Source of the DNA: Streptococcus parapneumoniae
GTDB lineage: Bacteria > Bacillota > Bacilli > Lactobacillales > Streptococcaceae
Assembly (NCBI RefSeq): GCF_037076355.1
Contig: NZ_AP026968.1
Location: 1,070,501 to 1,134,500 of the forward strand
Direction of reading: 5' to 3'
Length of the DNA: 64,000 nucleotides
The position numbers and the translations under genes are program-made. The notes under the pieces were generated by a model. It did no database searches and was not told the origin of the DNA. It saw only the letters and a list, made by a program, of their open reading frames with translations. Below are positions 1 to 7,526 of the stretch, piece after piece (within the stretch, counting starts at the first letter, position 1; each line of letters opens with the position of its first letter).

Positions 1-1
1 T

Positions 2-535
2 GTCAATGGCGACTACTATGGAGCTAATAGCTCAGGTTATGTTATCCGTAATGGTGTTGTCTATCGGGATAGCGTCCGTGAAGACGCCAGTAATGGTGAC
101 CTTGCCATTTACAAGGATGGCTCTTTTAAAATCATTTACGAGAACCAAATCTCAGCTGACCAGTTAGTTCAAGATGGTGTAGTTAATCTACTGGCATTTG
201 GTCCGTCTCTAGTTGAAAATGGTGAGATTTCTGTCGGTATCAATACAGAAGTTGGTCAGGCTATGGCTTCAAATCCTCGTACAGCTATTGGAATTATCGA
301 TGAAAACCACTATATCATTGTTGTTTCAGATGGTCGTACTTCGGAGAGCAAGGGCTTGTCTCTTTACCAGATGGCAGAAGTGATGAAATCTTACGGAGTG
401 AAGACGGCCTACAACTTAGATGGTGGAGGTTCTTCAACTCTCTACTTTAATGGTCAGGTAATCAATAAACCGACTACAGGTGGAAGCAAAATATCAGAAA
501 GGGCGGTGAGTGATATTGTCTACATCGGTTACTAA
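2..535 (+). CDS. Phosphodiester glycosidase family protein, C-terminal part (5' end outside window)
   Basis: The reading frame is open from base 2 with no start codon of its own, so this is the 3' part of a longer gene. The translated tail resembles the NAGPA-type phosphodiester glycosidase domain: a mid-domain stretch around NPRTAIGIID, then the hallmark YNLDGGGSSTLYFNG near the C-terminus, followed by a K/R-rich end. The family removes sugars from phosphodiester-linked glycans and is often annotated as an exopolysaccharide-related surface protein; the substrate here is unknown. The stop overlaps the start of the next gene by about 25 bases, suggesting co-transcription. The family call is fairly firm and the biological role is inference. 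Confidence 0.75.
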   Translation, partial: VNGDYYGANSSGYVIRNGVVYRDSVREDASNGDLAIYKDGSFKIIYENQISADQLVQDGVVNLLAFGPSLVENGEISVGINTEVGQAMASNPRTAIGIIDENHYIIVVSDGRTSESKGLSLYQMAEVMKSYGVKTAYNLDGGGSSTLYFNGQVINKPTTGGSKISERAVSDIVYIGY

Positions 536-911
536 AAATAAAAACAAACGCCTCCAAAAGACGCTAGTCGGATATAGCATTCTTACTATTTTCTTTTTAG
601 TATTTAGCCGTATCTATGAGTCTTTCAGTTTTGGGGAAACCTCCCTTCATATGCACTATCTTTTTATAGTCCCCCTAGTAGGGGGCGTCATTCTGGCATT
701 ACTGTTGAAAATCATTCCAAACTTAGGGCGAATCAGTCTAAACTTATGGAACTCGTCAGTAGCTGTTCTAACAACTGGTATGCTTTTTCGCGGAATCGTC
801 AATCTATCAGGTCGTTCAACGACCCTAGAACAACCCTACTGGTATGTTGGTATAGCTTTTGCTATCTTAGCTATAGTATCACTTTTCTTTCAGAAGAAAA
901 ACAGTAAGTAA
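510..911 (+). CDS. Small polytopic membrane protein, unknown function
   Basis: A 133-residue protein with a short basic N-terminus (KNKNKRLQKT), then about four hydrophobic segments (roughly residues 20-37, 47-65, 78-95 and 108-126) and a basic tail (QKKNSK). This is an integral membrane protein with the positive ends probably inside. I do not recognise a family. The start is uncertain: GTG at 510 or TTG at 516 both fit, and both lie inside the end of the upstream glycosidase gene. This overlap suggests translational coupling. A terminator directly follows, so the two genes end one transcript. Confidence 0.65.
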   Translation: MILSTSVTKNKNKRLQKTLVGYSILTIFFLVFSRIYESFSFGETSLHMHYLFIVPLVGGVILALLLKIIPNLGRISLNLWNSSVAVLTTGMLFRGIVNLSGRSTTLEQPYWYVGIAFAILAIVSLFFQKKNSK

Positions 912-927
912 TTAGCTTAAAAATGAA

Positions 928-959
928 AAAACTGGTTGTTGAGAAAAACAGCCAGTTTT
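928..959 (+). terminator. Rho-independent terminator after the glycosidase/membrane-protein genes
   Basis: The stem AAAACTGG pairs with CCAGTTTT and continues inward (TTGTT with AACAG, one G-T pair) around a short loop, ending in a T run. It lies 17 bases after the stop at 911 and directly before the next promoter. Confidence 0.8.
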
Positions 960-966
960 ATTGTGG

Positions 967-972
967 TATAAT
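967..972 (+). promoter_or_regulatory. Extended -10 promoter of the ClbS/DfsB-like gene
   Basis: TGTGGTATAAT contains a perfect -10 preceded by TGG (extended -10). No good -35 is visible because the upstream bases form the preceding terminator. It shows that the coding region must start downstream, at the GTG at 1021, and not at the TTG at 961. Confidence 0.7.
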
Positions 973-1020
973 GAAGTAAGAAAACACCTCAAGCTACTTG
1001 AAAATGAAGGGAGTACTCCT

Positions 1021-1560
1021 GTGCCTAGACCGAAAACAAAAGAGGAGCTAATGCTGACCTCTAAGGAAAATTATGAAAAGCTCAACCTCTTCATCTCCCA
1101 ACTAAGTGAAGATGAGCTACAGACTCCATTTGATTTTTCAAGAGACCCAAAGAAAAAAGAAGCTCACTGGAAAAGGGATAAAAATCTGCGGGATGTCTTG
1201 ATTCATCTTTATGAATGGCAGCAATTACTTTTAACTTGGGTACATTCTAATCAAAAAGGTCACGAAAGACCTTTTCTCCCTGAATCTTATAATTGGAAAA
1301 CTTATGGACAAATGAATGTCGCTTTTTGGAAGAAGCACCAGAAAACCTCCTTAGAAGAAGCGACTAGACTCCTAGAACAATCACATAGAGAGGTTTTAGA
1401 GTTGATAGAAGTTTTTAGTAATGACGAACTCTTTGCCAAAGGTATCTATAAGTGGACGGGAGGGACAAGTCTAGGTTCTTACTTTGTTAGTAGCACGTCA
1501 AGCCACTATGATTGGGCTCTGAAAAAACTCAAAGCACATCAGAAGAATTGTAAAGGATAG
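1021..1560 (+). CDS. ClbS/DfsB (DUF1706)-like four-helix bundle protein
   Basis: A 179-residue soluble protein starting at GTG 1021, with a good Shine-Dalgarno (AAGGGAG, 7 bases upstream). It opens with PRPKTKEELM and carries conserved-looking stretches such as KNLRDVLIHLYEWQQLL, YNWKTYGQMN and a late SYFVSSTSSHYDWALKKL, a pattern I associate with the ClbS/DfsB (DUF1706) group within the DinB-like helical bundles. Some members, such as ClbS, protect against genotoxic metabolites; most are uncharacterised. It has its own promoter, and a BOX repeat and the dhaQ terminator follow it. Function in this organism is unknown. Confidence 0.65.
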   Translation: MPRPKTKEELMLTSKENYEKLNLFISQLSEDELQTPFDFSRDPKKKEAHWKRDKNLRDVLIHLYEWQQLLLTWVHSNQKGHERPFLPESYNWKTYGQMNVAFWKKHQKTSLEEATRLLEQSHREVLELIEVFSNDELFAKGIYKWTGGTSLGSYFVSSTSSHYDWALKKLKAHQKNCKG

Positions 1561-1601
1561 ATGGACTATTTGAAATAGAAAGAATGAGTTCTTTTAAACG
1601 T

Positions 1602-1710
1602 AATACTCTTCGAAAATCAAATTCAAACTGCGTCAACGTCGCCTTGCCATACTCAAGTACAGCCTGTGGCTAGTTTCCTAGTTTGCTTTTTGATTTTCAT
1701 TGAGTATAAG
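1602..1710. repeat. BOX element (boxA and boxC type ends, short form)
   Basis: The element begins AATACTCTTCGAAAATC and contains the boxA-type core CGTCAACGTCGCCTTGCC. It closes with the inverse end TTTTCATTGAGTATAA, so it folds on itself. This matches the BOX repeats typical of pneumococcal genomes. Confidence 0.85.
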
Positions 1711-1718
1711 ATAAAAAC

Positions 1719-1746
1719 AAAGGGCCATCAAGTGATGTAGCCCTTT
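1719..1746 (-). terminator. Terminator of dhaSQ
   Basis: AAAGGGC pairs with GCCCTTT, with an inner CATCA/TGATG helix. On the - strand it is followed by a T-rich run (GTTTTTATC). It lies 17 bases past the dhaQ stop. Confidence 0.75.
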
Positions 1747-1763
1747 TGAGGTATACAAGCAAA

Positions 1764-2753
1764 TTACCATGCAAAAGCTGTCGTTGAAGCATTGAGAGCT
1801 TCTAACCATTGTTTATTTTTTACAGGGCAAAGAGTTACGGATATACCTGCCATATCCAGACTGGTCATAAATGTTCCTGATTTTATAAAGGTAATAGTGA
1901 CTCCTTCAATTTCTAAGAGTTGAAGGAGATCATTGATAAATATGCCCATTTCTAGGTTGGTAGTAGTGCCTAGATTATTTACAAGCAATATAAATTGATC
2001 ACCACGTTTCCAATGATAGTGCAATCTTAATTTGCTTATAATTTCATTTGCAAGGATTTCCGATGATTGGAATGGGACGATACGATAGCCTTCTTCGCCA
2101 TGTATCCCAATACCATAGGAAATATTTCCTTCTTCCAAGTTAAATAGTGGAAGGATGGCTTGGGGGAGACTAGCAGCTTTCGTTGCAAAGCCAATTGTTG
2201 CGATTTCGGGAGCAAGTTCATGACCTAAATCAGTTAGTTGCTCGATGTCGGCACCATTTTGAGCTGCATATCCTAGAACTTTATGAAGTAAGATTGTCCC
2301 TGCAAGCCCTCTTCCTCTAATTTGAAATCTATTGTGAGGTTCAATAGAAATATCGTCGTGTGCTAGACTATAGCCGACCTTGATTCCTTCTTGTCTAGCA
2401 GTGTTAATGGCTGAGCTAAATTCTTTGATGTCTGCTTCGAAATTTTTTACAATGATGAAGACACCGTGACCATTGTTTAAAAAACGAATGGACTCTAAGA
2501 TTTCAGTTCTTGTAGGAGGAGTAAATAATTGGCCGTAGATAGCAGCGGTAAGCATTCCTTCTCCCACATATCCAATATGAGCAGGTTCATGACCTGAACC
2601 TCCACCCGACAATATTGGAACCTGATGAGGATTGCGATTTTTTTGATAGACTAGTGGTAAAGTAGGGTGTTTTTCTAATTCAGGATGACTGCTGACAGTT
2701 GCCGAAATGTAACTTGAAATAATTTTCTGTTTATGATTTGAAATAAATGTCAT
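1764..2753 (-). CDS. dhaQ: DhaQ, DhaK-like co-activator of the dihydroxyacetone kinase operon
   Basis: A 329-residue paralogue of DhaK (the same length as the dhaK product on the other strand). It has the GGGSGHEPAH substrate-pocket motif near residue 50 and GIGIHGEEGY, whose His corresponds to the residue that binds dihydroxyacetone in DhaK. In Lactococcus lactis DhaQ senses dihydroxyacetone and works with DhaS to switch on dhaKLM. The ATG overlaps the dhaS stop (ATGA), so the two are translationally coupled. DhaQ rather than DhaK is inferred from pairing with dhaS, opposite orientation to dhaL/dhaM, and greater divergence. Confidence 0.85.
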   Translation of the reverse strand: MTFISNHKQKIISSYISATVSSHPELEKHPTLPLVYQKNRNPHQVPILSGGGSGHEPAHIGYVGEGMLTAAIYGQLFTPPTRTEILESIRFLNNGHGVFIIVKNFEADIKEFSSAINTARQEGIKVGYSLAHDDISIEPHNRFQIRGRGLAGTILLHKVLGYAAQNGADIEQLTDLGHELAPEIATIGFATKAASLPQAILPLFNLEEGNISYGIGIHGEEGYRIVPFQSSEILANEIISKLRLHYHWKRGDQFILLVNNLGTTTNLEMGIFINDLLQLLEIEGVTITFIKSGTFMTSLDMAGISVTLCPVKNKQWLEALNASTTAFAW

Positions 2754-3280
2754 TGTGGTCTCTTTCCAATAATTGTCATGATTAGAAAGTCTGGTTGTGG
2801 AACTGGACTTTTTTTATTGACGTAAACCTTCACGATTTCTGCTAGAGCATGTGAATGATAGTCTAACAAAAAACAAGTATAAGCAGATGAATCGATATCA
2901 ATCTGACCGTATTCTCTTAAAATTTTTGATACAAGCAAGCGACAGTAGCTGATAAAGTGGTCATAGAAGTTATTTTGCCCTTGAATATCAAAAAGTTGAA
3001 TATAAAAGTCACGCTCTTGTTCGAAATAAAAAAATAATTCTTGTAATAGTTTTTGGCCTGAAATGAAGTCCAAGTTATTGGTAATATACTCGGTTAAGTC
3101 AGTTTCAAATATCCAGTCTAGCAGTTCATATTTGTCAAGAAAGTGATTATAAAAGGTCTGTCTACGAATGCCAGCTGATTCCATGATATCTACAATAGAG
3201 ATTTTGTCAAATTCTCTAGTAGCTAATAGGTCTCTAAATGCCTTGGCAATCCGTTTTTTTGTAATGAGTGATGATGCCAT
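2750..3280 (-). CDS. dhaS: DhaS, TetR-family activator of the dha operon
   Basis: A 176-residue protein with an N-terminal TetR-type helix-turn-helix (residues about 7-55; FDKISIVDIMESAGIRRQTFYNHF is the recognition region) and a helical C-terminal domain. In L. lactis DhaS is an unusual TetR member because it activates transcription when complexed with dihydroxyacetone-loaded DhaQ. It is divergent from dhaKLM and shares the intergenic region containing an inverted repeat like the L. lactis DhaS site. The start ATG at 3280 has an AAAGG ribosome site. It is probably co-transcribed with dhaQ. Confidence 0.85.
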   Translation of the reverse strand: MASSLITKKRIAKAFRDLLATREFDKISIVDIMESAGIRRQTFYNHFLDKYELLDWIFETDLTEYITNNLDFISGQKLLQELFFYFEQERDFYIQLFDIQGQNNFYDHFISYCRLLVSKILREYGQIDIDSSAYTCFLLDYHSHALAEIVKVYVNKKSPVPQPDFLIMTIIGKRPQ

Positions 3281-3342
3281 AGGAAACCTTTCTTTTACTT
3301 ACTTCATTTTACCAAAAAAATGTTTTAAACGGGTTTAAAAGG

Positions 3343-3364
3343 GGACAAATAATAGAATCTGTCC
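3343..3364. promoter_or_regulatory. Candidate DhaS operator
   Basis: GGACAAAT, six bases, ATCTGTCC: an inverted repeat with 7 of 8 matching positions. It has the same half-site length and 6-base spacing as the DhaS site I recall from L. lactis (GGACACAT-N6-ATTTGTCC). It abuts the -35 of dhaK on the upstream side, the right place for an activator. Confidence 0.75.
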
Positions 3365-3365
3365 C

Positions 3366-3394
3366 TTATCAGCCAGCGATAAAAAATATATAAT
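3366..3394 (+). promoter_or_regulatory. dhaKLM promoter
   Basis: TTATCA, 17 bases, TATAAT. The weak -35 and perfect -10 fit an activator-dependent promoter, and the inverted repeat ends one base upstream of the -35. Confidence 0.7.
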
Positions 3395-3433
3395 GAAAAC
3401 GAAAACAAAGGTAGATGCCGAAAGGAGTTTCTC

Positions 3434-4423
3434 ATGAAAAAAATTATAAATGAACCGACACAAGTTGTTGATGAAATGTTGCAGGGATTGTCATTCATGC
3501 ATGATGACTTGGTAGAACGCTTAGATGGTTTTGATGTCATCGTTAGAAAGGCAGAAAAGACAGGAAAAGTTGGACTTATTTCAGGTGGAGGTTCAGGACA
3601 TGAACCAAGTCATGCTGGATTTGTAGGAGATGGAATGTTGTCTGCTGCCATTTGTGGAGCAGTCTTCACTTCACCTACTCCAGACCAAATTTTAGAAGCC
3701 ATTAAGGCGGCTGATGAAGGTGCTGGAGTTTTCATGGTCATCAAGAACTATTCTGGTGACATTATGAACTTTGAAATTGCACAAGAACTTGCTGAAATGG
3801 AAGGTATTGATGTAGCAAGCGTTGTGGTTGATGATGATATTGCTGTTGAAAATAGTCTCTATACCCAAGGGCGTCGAGGTGTTGCAGGTACTATTTTAGT
3901 CCATAAAATTTTGGGGGCTGCAGCTCGTTCTGGTAAATCATTGGCTGAAATGAAGGACTTGGCCGACAAACTTGTCTTAGAAATTAAAACAATTGGATTA
4001 GCTCTATCTGGCGCTACTGTTCCAGAAGTTGGGAAACCAGGTTTTGTTCTAGAAGATGATGAATTTGAATATGGAGTTGGTATTCACGGTGAGCCAGGAT
4101 ATAAAAAAGAGAAAATGCAACCCTCAGCACTATTGGCCTCAGAATTGGTTGAAAAATTATCTGAAGGTTTCCAACTTAAGGCTGGTGAACGCTATGGGCT
4201 TCTCATCAATGGTTTAGGAAGCACGCCTCTTATGGAACAATACGTATTTGCAAATGATGTAGCTAAATTACTCCATGAAAAAGGTGTTGAGTTGGCATTT
4301 AAGAAAATTGGAAACTATATGACATCAATTGATATGGCTGGATTATCATTAACATTGATTCGATTGGCAGATGATGAATGGTTGGATGCTCTAAATGCAC
4401 CTGTTACTACACCAGCTTGGTAA
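3434..4423 (+). CDS. dhaK: Dihydroxyacetone kinase subunit DhaK
   Basis: A 329-residue dihydroxyacetone-binding subunit. It carries the GGGSGHEPSH motif near residue 52, a DDDIAV stretch near residue 110 and GVGIHGEPGY, whose His forms the covalent hemiaminal with dihydroxyacetone. The family transfers phosphate from DhaL-bound ADP/ATP to make dihydroxyacetone phosphate in the cytoplasm. The start is fixed by GAAAGGAGTTTCTC-ATG. First gene of dhaKLM and only 21 bases from dhaL. Confidence 0.93.
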   Translation: MKKIINEPTQVVDEMLQGLSFMHDDLVERLDGFDVIVRKAEKTGKVGLISGGGSGHEPSHAGFVGDGMLSAAICGAVFTSPTPDQILEAIKAADEGAGVFMVIKNYSGDIMNFEIAQELAEMEGIDVASVVVDDDIAVENSLYTQGRRGVAGTILVHKILGAAARSGKSLAEMKDLADKLVLEIKTIGLALSGATVPEVGKPGFVLEDDEFEYGVGIHGEPGYKKEKMQPSALLASELVEKLSEGFQLKAGERYGLLINGLGSTPLMEQYVFANDVAKLLHEKGVELAFKKIGNYMTSIDMAGLSLTLIRLADDEWLDALNAPVTTPAW

Positions 4424-4444
4424 GACTCAAGGAGGAAATGTCGC

Positions 4445-5020
4445 ATGAATGTTGAACAAGCTCTTGAATGGATGAAGCTTTTTAATGAAAAGATTCAAGA
4501 ACAGAAAGATTACCTTAGTGAGTTAGACACTCCTATAGGAGATGGAGACCACGGTGGAAATATGGCGCGTGGCATGGCTGCAGTTATGGAAAACTTAGAA
4601 GGAAAGCAATTTGAGACTAACAGTGATGTGTTTAAACTTGTCTCAATGCAATTACTGAGTAAGGTAGGCGGTGCTTCTGGTCCCTTGTATGGCTCTGCTT
4701 TTATGGGCATGGCCAAGGCTGATTCAAATTCGAAATTAGAAGAAATCTTACAAAGTGGTTTGGATATGATTATCAAACGTGGGAAAGCAGAAGTTGGAGA
4801 AAAGACAATGGTTGATGTTTGGACTCCTGTTATTGCCGCTTTGTCTGCTGGTCAATTGACTCAAGAGGTTATTGATAAGGTAGTGAATGCTACCAAAGAT
4901 TTACTTGCAACTAAAGGAAGGGCATCTTATGTAGGAGAACGTTCTCTTGGACATATTGATCCTGGATCATTCTCATCAGGATTACTCTTTACTGCTCTTT
5001 TAGAAACTGGGGTGGTTTAA
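4445..5020 (+). CDS. dhaL: Dihydroxyacetone kinase ADP-binding subunit DhaL
   Basis: A 191-residue helical-barrel subunit that holds ADP, which is phosphorylated in place and passes phosphate to DhaK-bound dihydroxyacetone. The Mg-binding aspartates are visible in DTPIGDGDHGGNM (residues about 28-40), followed by the glycine-rich SKVGGASGPLYG loop and the late GRASYVGERSLGHIDPGS segment. The length is normal. The stop overlaps the dhaM start by one base (TAATG), implying coupled translation. Confidence 0.93.
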   Translation: MNVEQALEWMKLFNEKIQEQKDYLSELDTPIGDGDHGGNMARGMAAVMENLEGKQFETNSDVFKLVSMQLLSKVGGASGPLYGSAFMGMAKADSNSKLEEILQSGLDMIIKRGKAEVGEKTMVDVWTPVIAALSAGQLTQEVIDKVVNATKDLLATKGRASYVGERSLGHIDPGSFSSGLLFTALLETGVV

Positions 5021-5394
5021 TGGGAAGTATTGGTCTTGTTATCGTTTCACATTCCAAACACATTGCACAAGGTGTTGTTGAACTGATTAGTGAAGTAGCT
5101 AAAGATGTTCCGATTACTTATGTAGGAGGAACCGAAGATGGAGGAATTGGAACAAGTTTTGATCAAGTAGATAGGGTTGTTTCCGAAAATCCAGCAGATA
5201 CTTTATTAGCCTTTTTTGACCTAGGTTCTGCTAAAATGAACTTAGAAATAGTGGCTGATTTCAGTGATAAAAGTATCATCATCAATAGGGTTCCAATTGT
5301 AGAAGGTGCCTATACTGCAGCTGCTCTTCTTCAGGCTGGTGCAGAACTGTCAGTTATTCAAACACAGTTGTCGGAGCTTGAAATCAATAAATAA
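5020..5394 (+). CDS. dhaM: PTS-dependent phosphoryl donor DhaM (EIIA-Dha domain)
   Basis: A 124-residue single-domain DhaM of the mannose-EIIA-like fold. The N-terminal LVIVSHSKHIAQG contains the phosphorylated histidine (about residue 10), and GGTEDGGIGTS and DLGSAKMN are typical. It receives phosphate from HPr and passes it to DhaL-ADP. It lacks the extra HPr and EI-like domains of E. coli DhaM, as is usual in Firmicutes. Last gene of the operon; I see no glycerol facilitator gene next to it and no obvious terminator directly after it. Confidence 0.9.
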   Translation: MGSIGLVIVSHSKHIAQGVVELISEVAKDVPITYVGGTEDGGIGTSFDQVDRVVSENPADTLLAFFDLGSAKMNLEIVADFSDKSIIINRVPIVEGAYTAAALLQAGAELSVIQTQLSELEINK

Positions 5395-5963
5395 GAAATT
5401 TTACTATAACTCTTTTTATAGGTGGGCTATTGATTATCTCAACTATAAAATTTTAAGTAAATAATTTCAAAATCAGAAAGGGATTGCTTGGGCAGTTCCT
5501 TTTTAATGTAAAAGGAGTAGAATCATAGCGTTTCTAAATTGTGAATCAATCAAAACTGATTGTGATGGGACCATTCTAGCTTTAGAATCCTTCAAAAATT
5601 AAAATTTAAGGCAATCAATGGCTTAGAATAGTGCAAAAACATTTAGTTTATAGGAATTCTAGGTCTAGAATAACATAGATATTTATGAAGTTAGGGTGTT
5701 CGATAGTTAGGATTGTTCGATTCTGAAAGATTTAAGCTGTCAATCTTCTAGAATAGCAGTTTGCCAATGAATTTTGTTGAAAGATTGCTTGTTTTATGGT
5801 AGTCTAAAGTAAAAGAAAGCCTTATCATTATATTTTCATTTGTTAACAATGTATTTCGACTTTATCTAATGTAGAAGAAAGAAATATCATGAAACGTTTA
5901 TGACTTGTTGGAAAGAGAATGTGAGCTAAAAATGGATTCTCTTTGCATATTAGGAGTAGGTAG
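5395..5963. other. AT-rich 570-base intergenic region with repeated palindromes
   Basis: I find no convincing gene here. The stretch contains two identical-arm palindromes ATTCTA-N4-TAGAAT at 5573-5588 and 5656-5671, plus related half-sites (TAGAATAG near 5625, TTCTAGAATAG near 5747). The following gene has the ribosome site TTAGGAGTAGGTAG. Function is unknown; the repeats look like a regulator binding array or decayed mobile sequence. Confidence 0.5.
5573..5671. promoter_or_regulatory. Pair of ATTCTA-N4-TAGAAT inverted repeats
   Basis: Two 16-base palindromes with identical 6-base arms and 4-base spacers (GCTT and GGTC) lie 83 bases apart, upstream of the membrane-protein island. They could be operator sites for an unidentified regulator. 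No function can be shown from sequence alone. Confidence 0.4.
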
Positions 5964-6695
5964 ATGAGTAATCTAGAGTCAATTCGTAAAGCGCATATCA
6001 TCGTGTGGGGTGTCTATCTATTTTTATCATTAAGGGCTCCGCTAATTAGCAGCACGGAGTATTTCTTGCTTCTTTTTTTAGCGTTTCTCTATTCGATAGT
6101 ATCGCTCCCTATATATTCAGCGAAAAATAAAATAGTATCTATCTGTCTAGCCATAAATTCGATTCTGTTAATGAGTTTCCCGATTTTAATCAATAAATAT
6201 TTCCCAGGAAAGGTTTCTACTTATATCGTATTAATAGTTATTTTTATCCTGGAGTTCTTAATCTTTAATATAATTGGTAAAGATTTTGATACTAGATTAG
6301 CTAGCGAGTATAGGAAAATCAGTCAGTTTAAAAGTAAGATGTCTCAATCTCCTTGGATAAAATATTTAGAGATTTCTAGTTTTATATTAACTATATTTCC
6401 ATTTATTCTTCATGGTACAGTTGCTAATCGTGTATTTGCTCTTATCTTTTTGATAAAAATTTGTGTAGATACTACGATAAAGATTCTATTAAACAGAATC
6501 TTTAAGAAAAGTAAGGTAATGAAAAGGAGGATATTTTCTCTTTTTGTACTAGATTTGATGGTCTATTTATTTTTAGGCTATGTTTTAGCAATGCAAAAAG
6601 ACGGATACCTATTTTCAATTCTACTAATTTTTTCTAATTTCTCACTTCCCTTTATCAGAGAAAAAGAGTATGAGTTATTTAAAAATAAGAAATGA
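5964..6695 (+). CDS. Polytopic membrane protein of unknown function
   Basis: A 243-residue, strongly hydrophobic protein with about six to seven membrane segments (roughly residues 12-28, 33-50, 58-76, 83-103, 135-152, 156-172 and 190-226) separated by Lys/Arg-rich loops. There are no recognisable motifs. The start ATG at 5964 follows a GGAG-containing site. It heads a cluster of small membrane proteins that surrounds a degenerate double-glycine peptide gene. That setting suggests a bacteriocin immunity or transport role, but this is only inferred from position. Confidence 0.6.
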   Translation: MSNLESIRKAHIIVWGVYLFLSLRAPLISSTEYFLLLFLAFLYSIVSLPIYSAKNKIVSICLAINSILLMSFPILINKYFPGKVSTYIVLIVIFILEFLIFNIIGKDFDTRLASEYRKISQFKSKMSQSPWIKYLEISSFILTIFPFILHGTVANRVFALIFLIKICVDTTIKILLNRIFKKSKVMKRRIFSLFVLDLMVYLFLGYVLAMQKDGYLFSILLIFSNFSLPFIREKEYELFKNKK

Positions 6696-6835
6696 GATAG
6701 ATATGGTTAAATCTTAGTTCTCTTTAAAATCAAATAGTGAAAGGATATCTTATCTAGCTGACGAAGAGAAAAAAACGAAGTTGTCTATCGTTAGGACACT
6801 ATCCTATCCATGCCACGTTAAAGAGGAGAAATCTT

Positions 6836-6940
6836 ATGAAACTCGTATCACCAAATAATTATACTGCTATTGAGTAAGAAGAGATGAGGTGTCTTGATGG
6901 AGGCTTATCTCTACATAAAGACGGGGGAATGTTACAGTAA
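6836..6940 (+). pseudogene. Degenerate double-glycine (bacteriocin-like) peptide gene with internal stop
   Basis: A strong ribosome site (AGAGGAGAAATCTT) precedes an ATG encoding MKLVSPNNYTAIE, then TAA. Read through the stop, the same frame continues EEMRCLDGG and ends 11 residues after the Gly-Gly at a second stop (6938-6940). The leader resembles streptococcal peptide leaders of the LPNNY...IEEEEMMYLDGG type that I recall, where a Glu codon would stand at the stop (GAA to TAA). The very short post-GG part suggests further decay. It is called a pseudogene of a secreted peptide; the family assignment is from memory. Confidence 0.55.
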
Positions 6941-6974
6941 ACGTAGCCACTGCTTATTTTATGGGGAATTAAAT

Positions 6975-7166
6975 ATGTTTAAACTAAGTGATAGAGTCAG
7001 AGTGGTCTTTGCTCTTTTAGGAGTAAGTTCCATATTGGTTAGTATGTATCTTATACCTTTTATTAAAACTGAGAATAAATTTTGGGAAATACTTTTATTT
7101 ATATTAGGTGTATTGCTAATTGGAATTGCGTTACTAAATCCCCCAAAAATGAAATTTTGGAAATAG
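6975..7166 (+). CDS. Small two-helix membrane protein, possible immunity-type protein
   Basis: A 63-residue protein starting MFKLSDRVRVVFALLG, with two hydrophobic segments (residues about 9-28 and 36-54) joined by a short charged loop, and a basic C-terminus (PPKMKFWK). I choose ATG 6975 because GGGGAATTAAAT-ATG gives a ribosome site, whereas the longer frame from 6894 overlaps the remnant of the double-glycine peptide gene. Small two-segment proteins of this kind are common as bacteriocin immunity proteins, but there is no diagnostic motif. Confidence 0.5.
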   Translation: MFKLSDRVRVVFALLGVSSILVSMYLIPFIKTENKFWEILLFILGVLLIGIALLNPPKMKFWK

Positions 7167-7265
7167 CGTTAGTGAGTAGGTAATCATTTCTTGATTGGAT
7201 TTTTAATGCTATTGATGAATGGGATAGAAAAAGTGACAATAAATTAAGAACAGGATGATAGTATT

Positions 7266-7478
7266 ATGATGGTTGTTTTAATTTTGATGGTTGTGGTGTT
7301 TCTGTATTATGTAATTACAGAGTATTTTCAGAATAGTTATATTGACTGTATACTATTTCTAACATTGCTGATTTCTCATTTGATATGGGATTACTATTTT
7401 TTGCCCATTGAAGTCTTAGTAGCATTAAGTGGAGTAAATTTGTTGTCAAGATTTTTCAAAAAAATGAGAAGTCAATAG
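7266..7478 (+). CDS. Small membrane protein, unknown
   Basis: A 70-residue hydrophobic protein with about three membrane segments and a basic end (RFFKKMRSQ). The start could be the first or second Met; the ribosome site AGGATGATAGTATT is modest. It belongs to the same island of tiny membrane proteins. No family is recognised. Confidence 0.45.
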   Translation: MMVVLILMVVVFLYYVITEYFQNSYIDCILFLTLLISHLIWDYYFLPIEVLVALSGVNLLSRFFKKMRSQ

Positions 7479-7526
7479 ATTTGTTAGTGGATTATAAAGA
7501 TGAAAGGTAAAATTGGGATATTTTAA

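Noticed and set aside
961..1020. Upstream TTG start for the ClbS/DfsB-like gene
   Set aside because: It would place the -10 promoter and the ribosome site inside the coding region; GTG at 1021 is preferred.
3325..3540. A 71-residue - strand open frame across the dhaK start
   Set aside because: It covers the dha operator, promoter and dhaK start on the opposite strand and has no features of its own.
6894..6974. Longer N-terminus for the 63-residue membrane protein
   Set aside because: These codons overlap the degenerate GG-peptide sequence, and a better ribosome site precedes the ATG at 6975.
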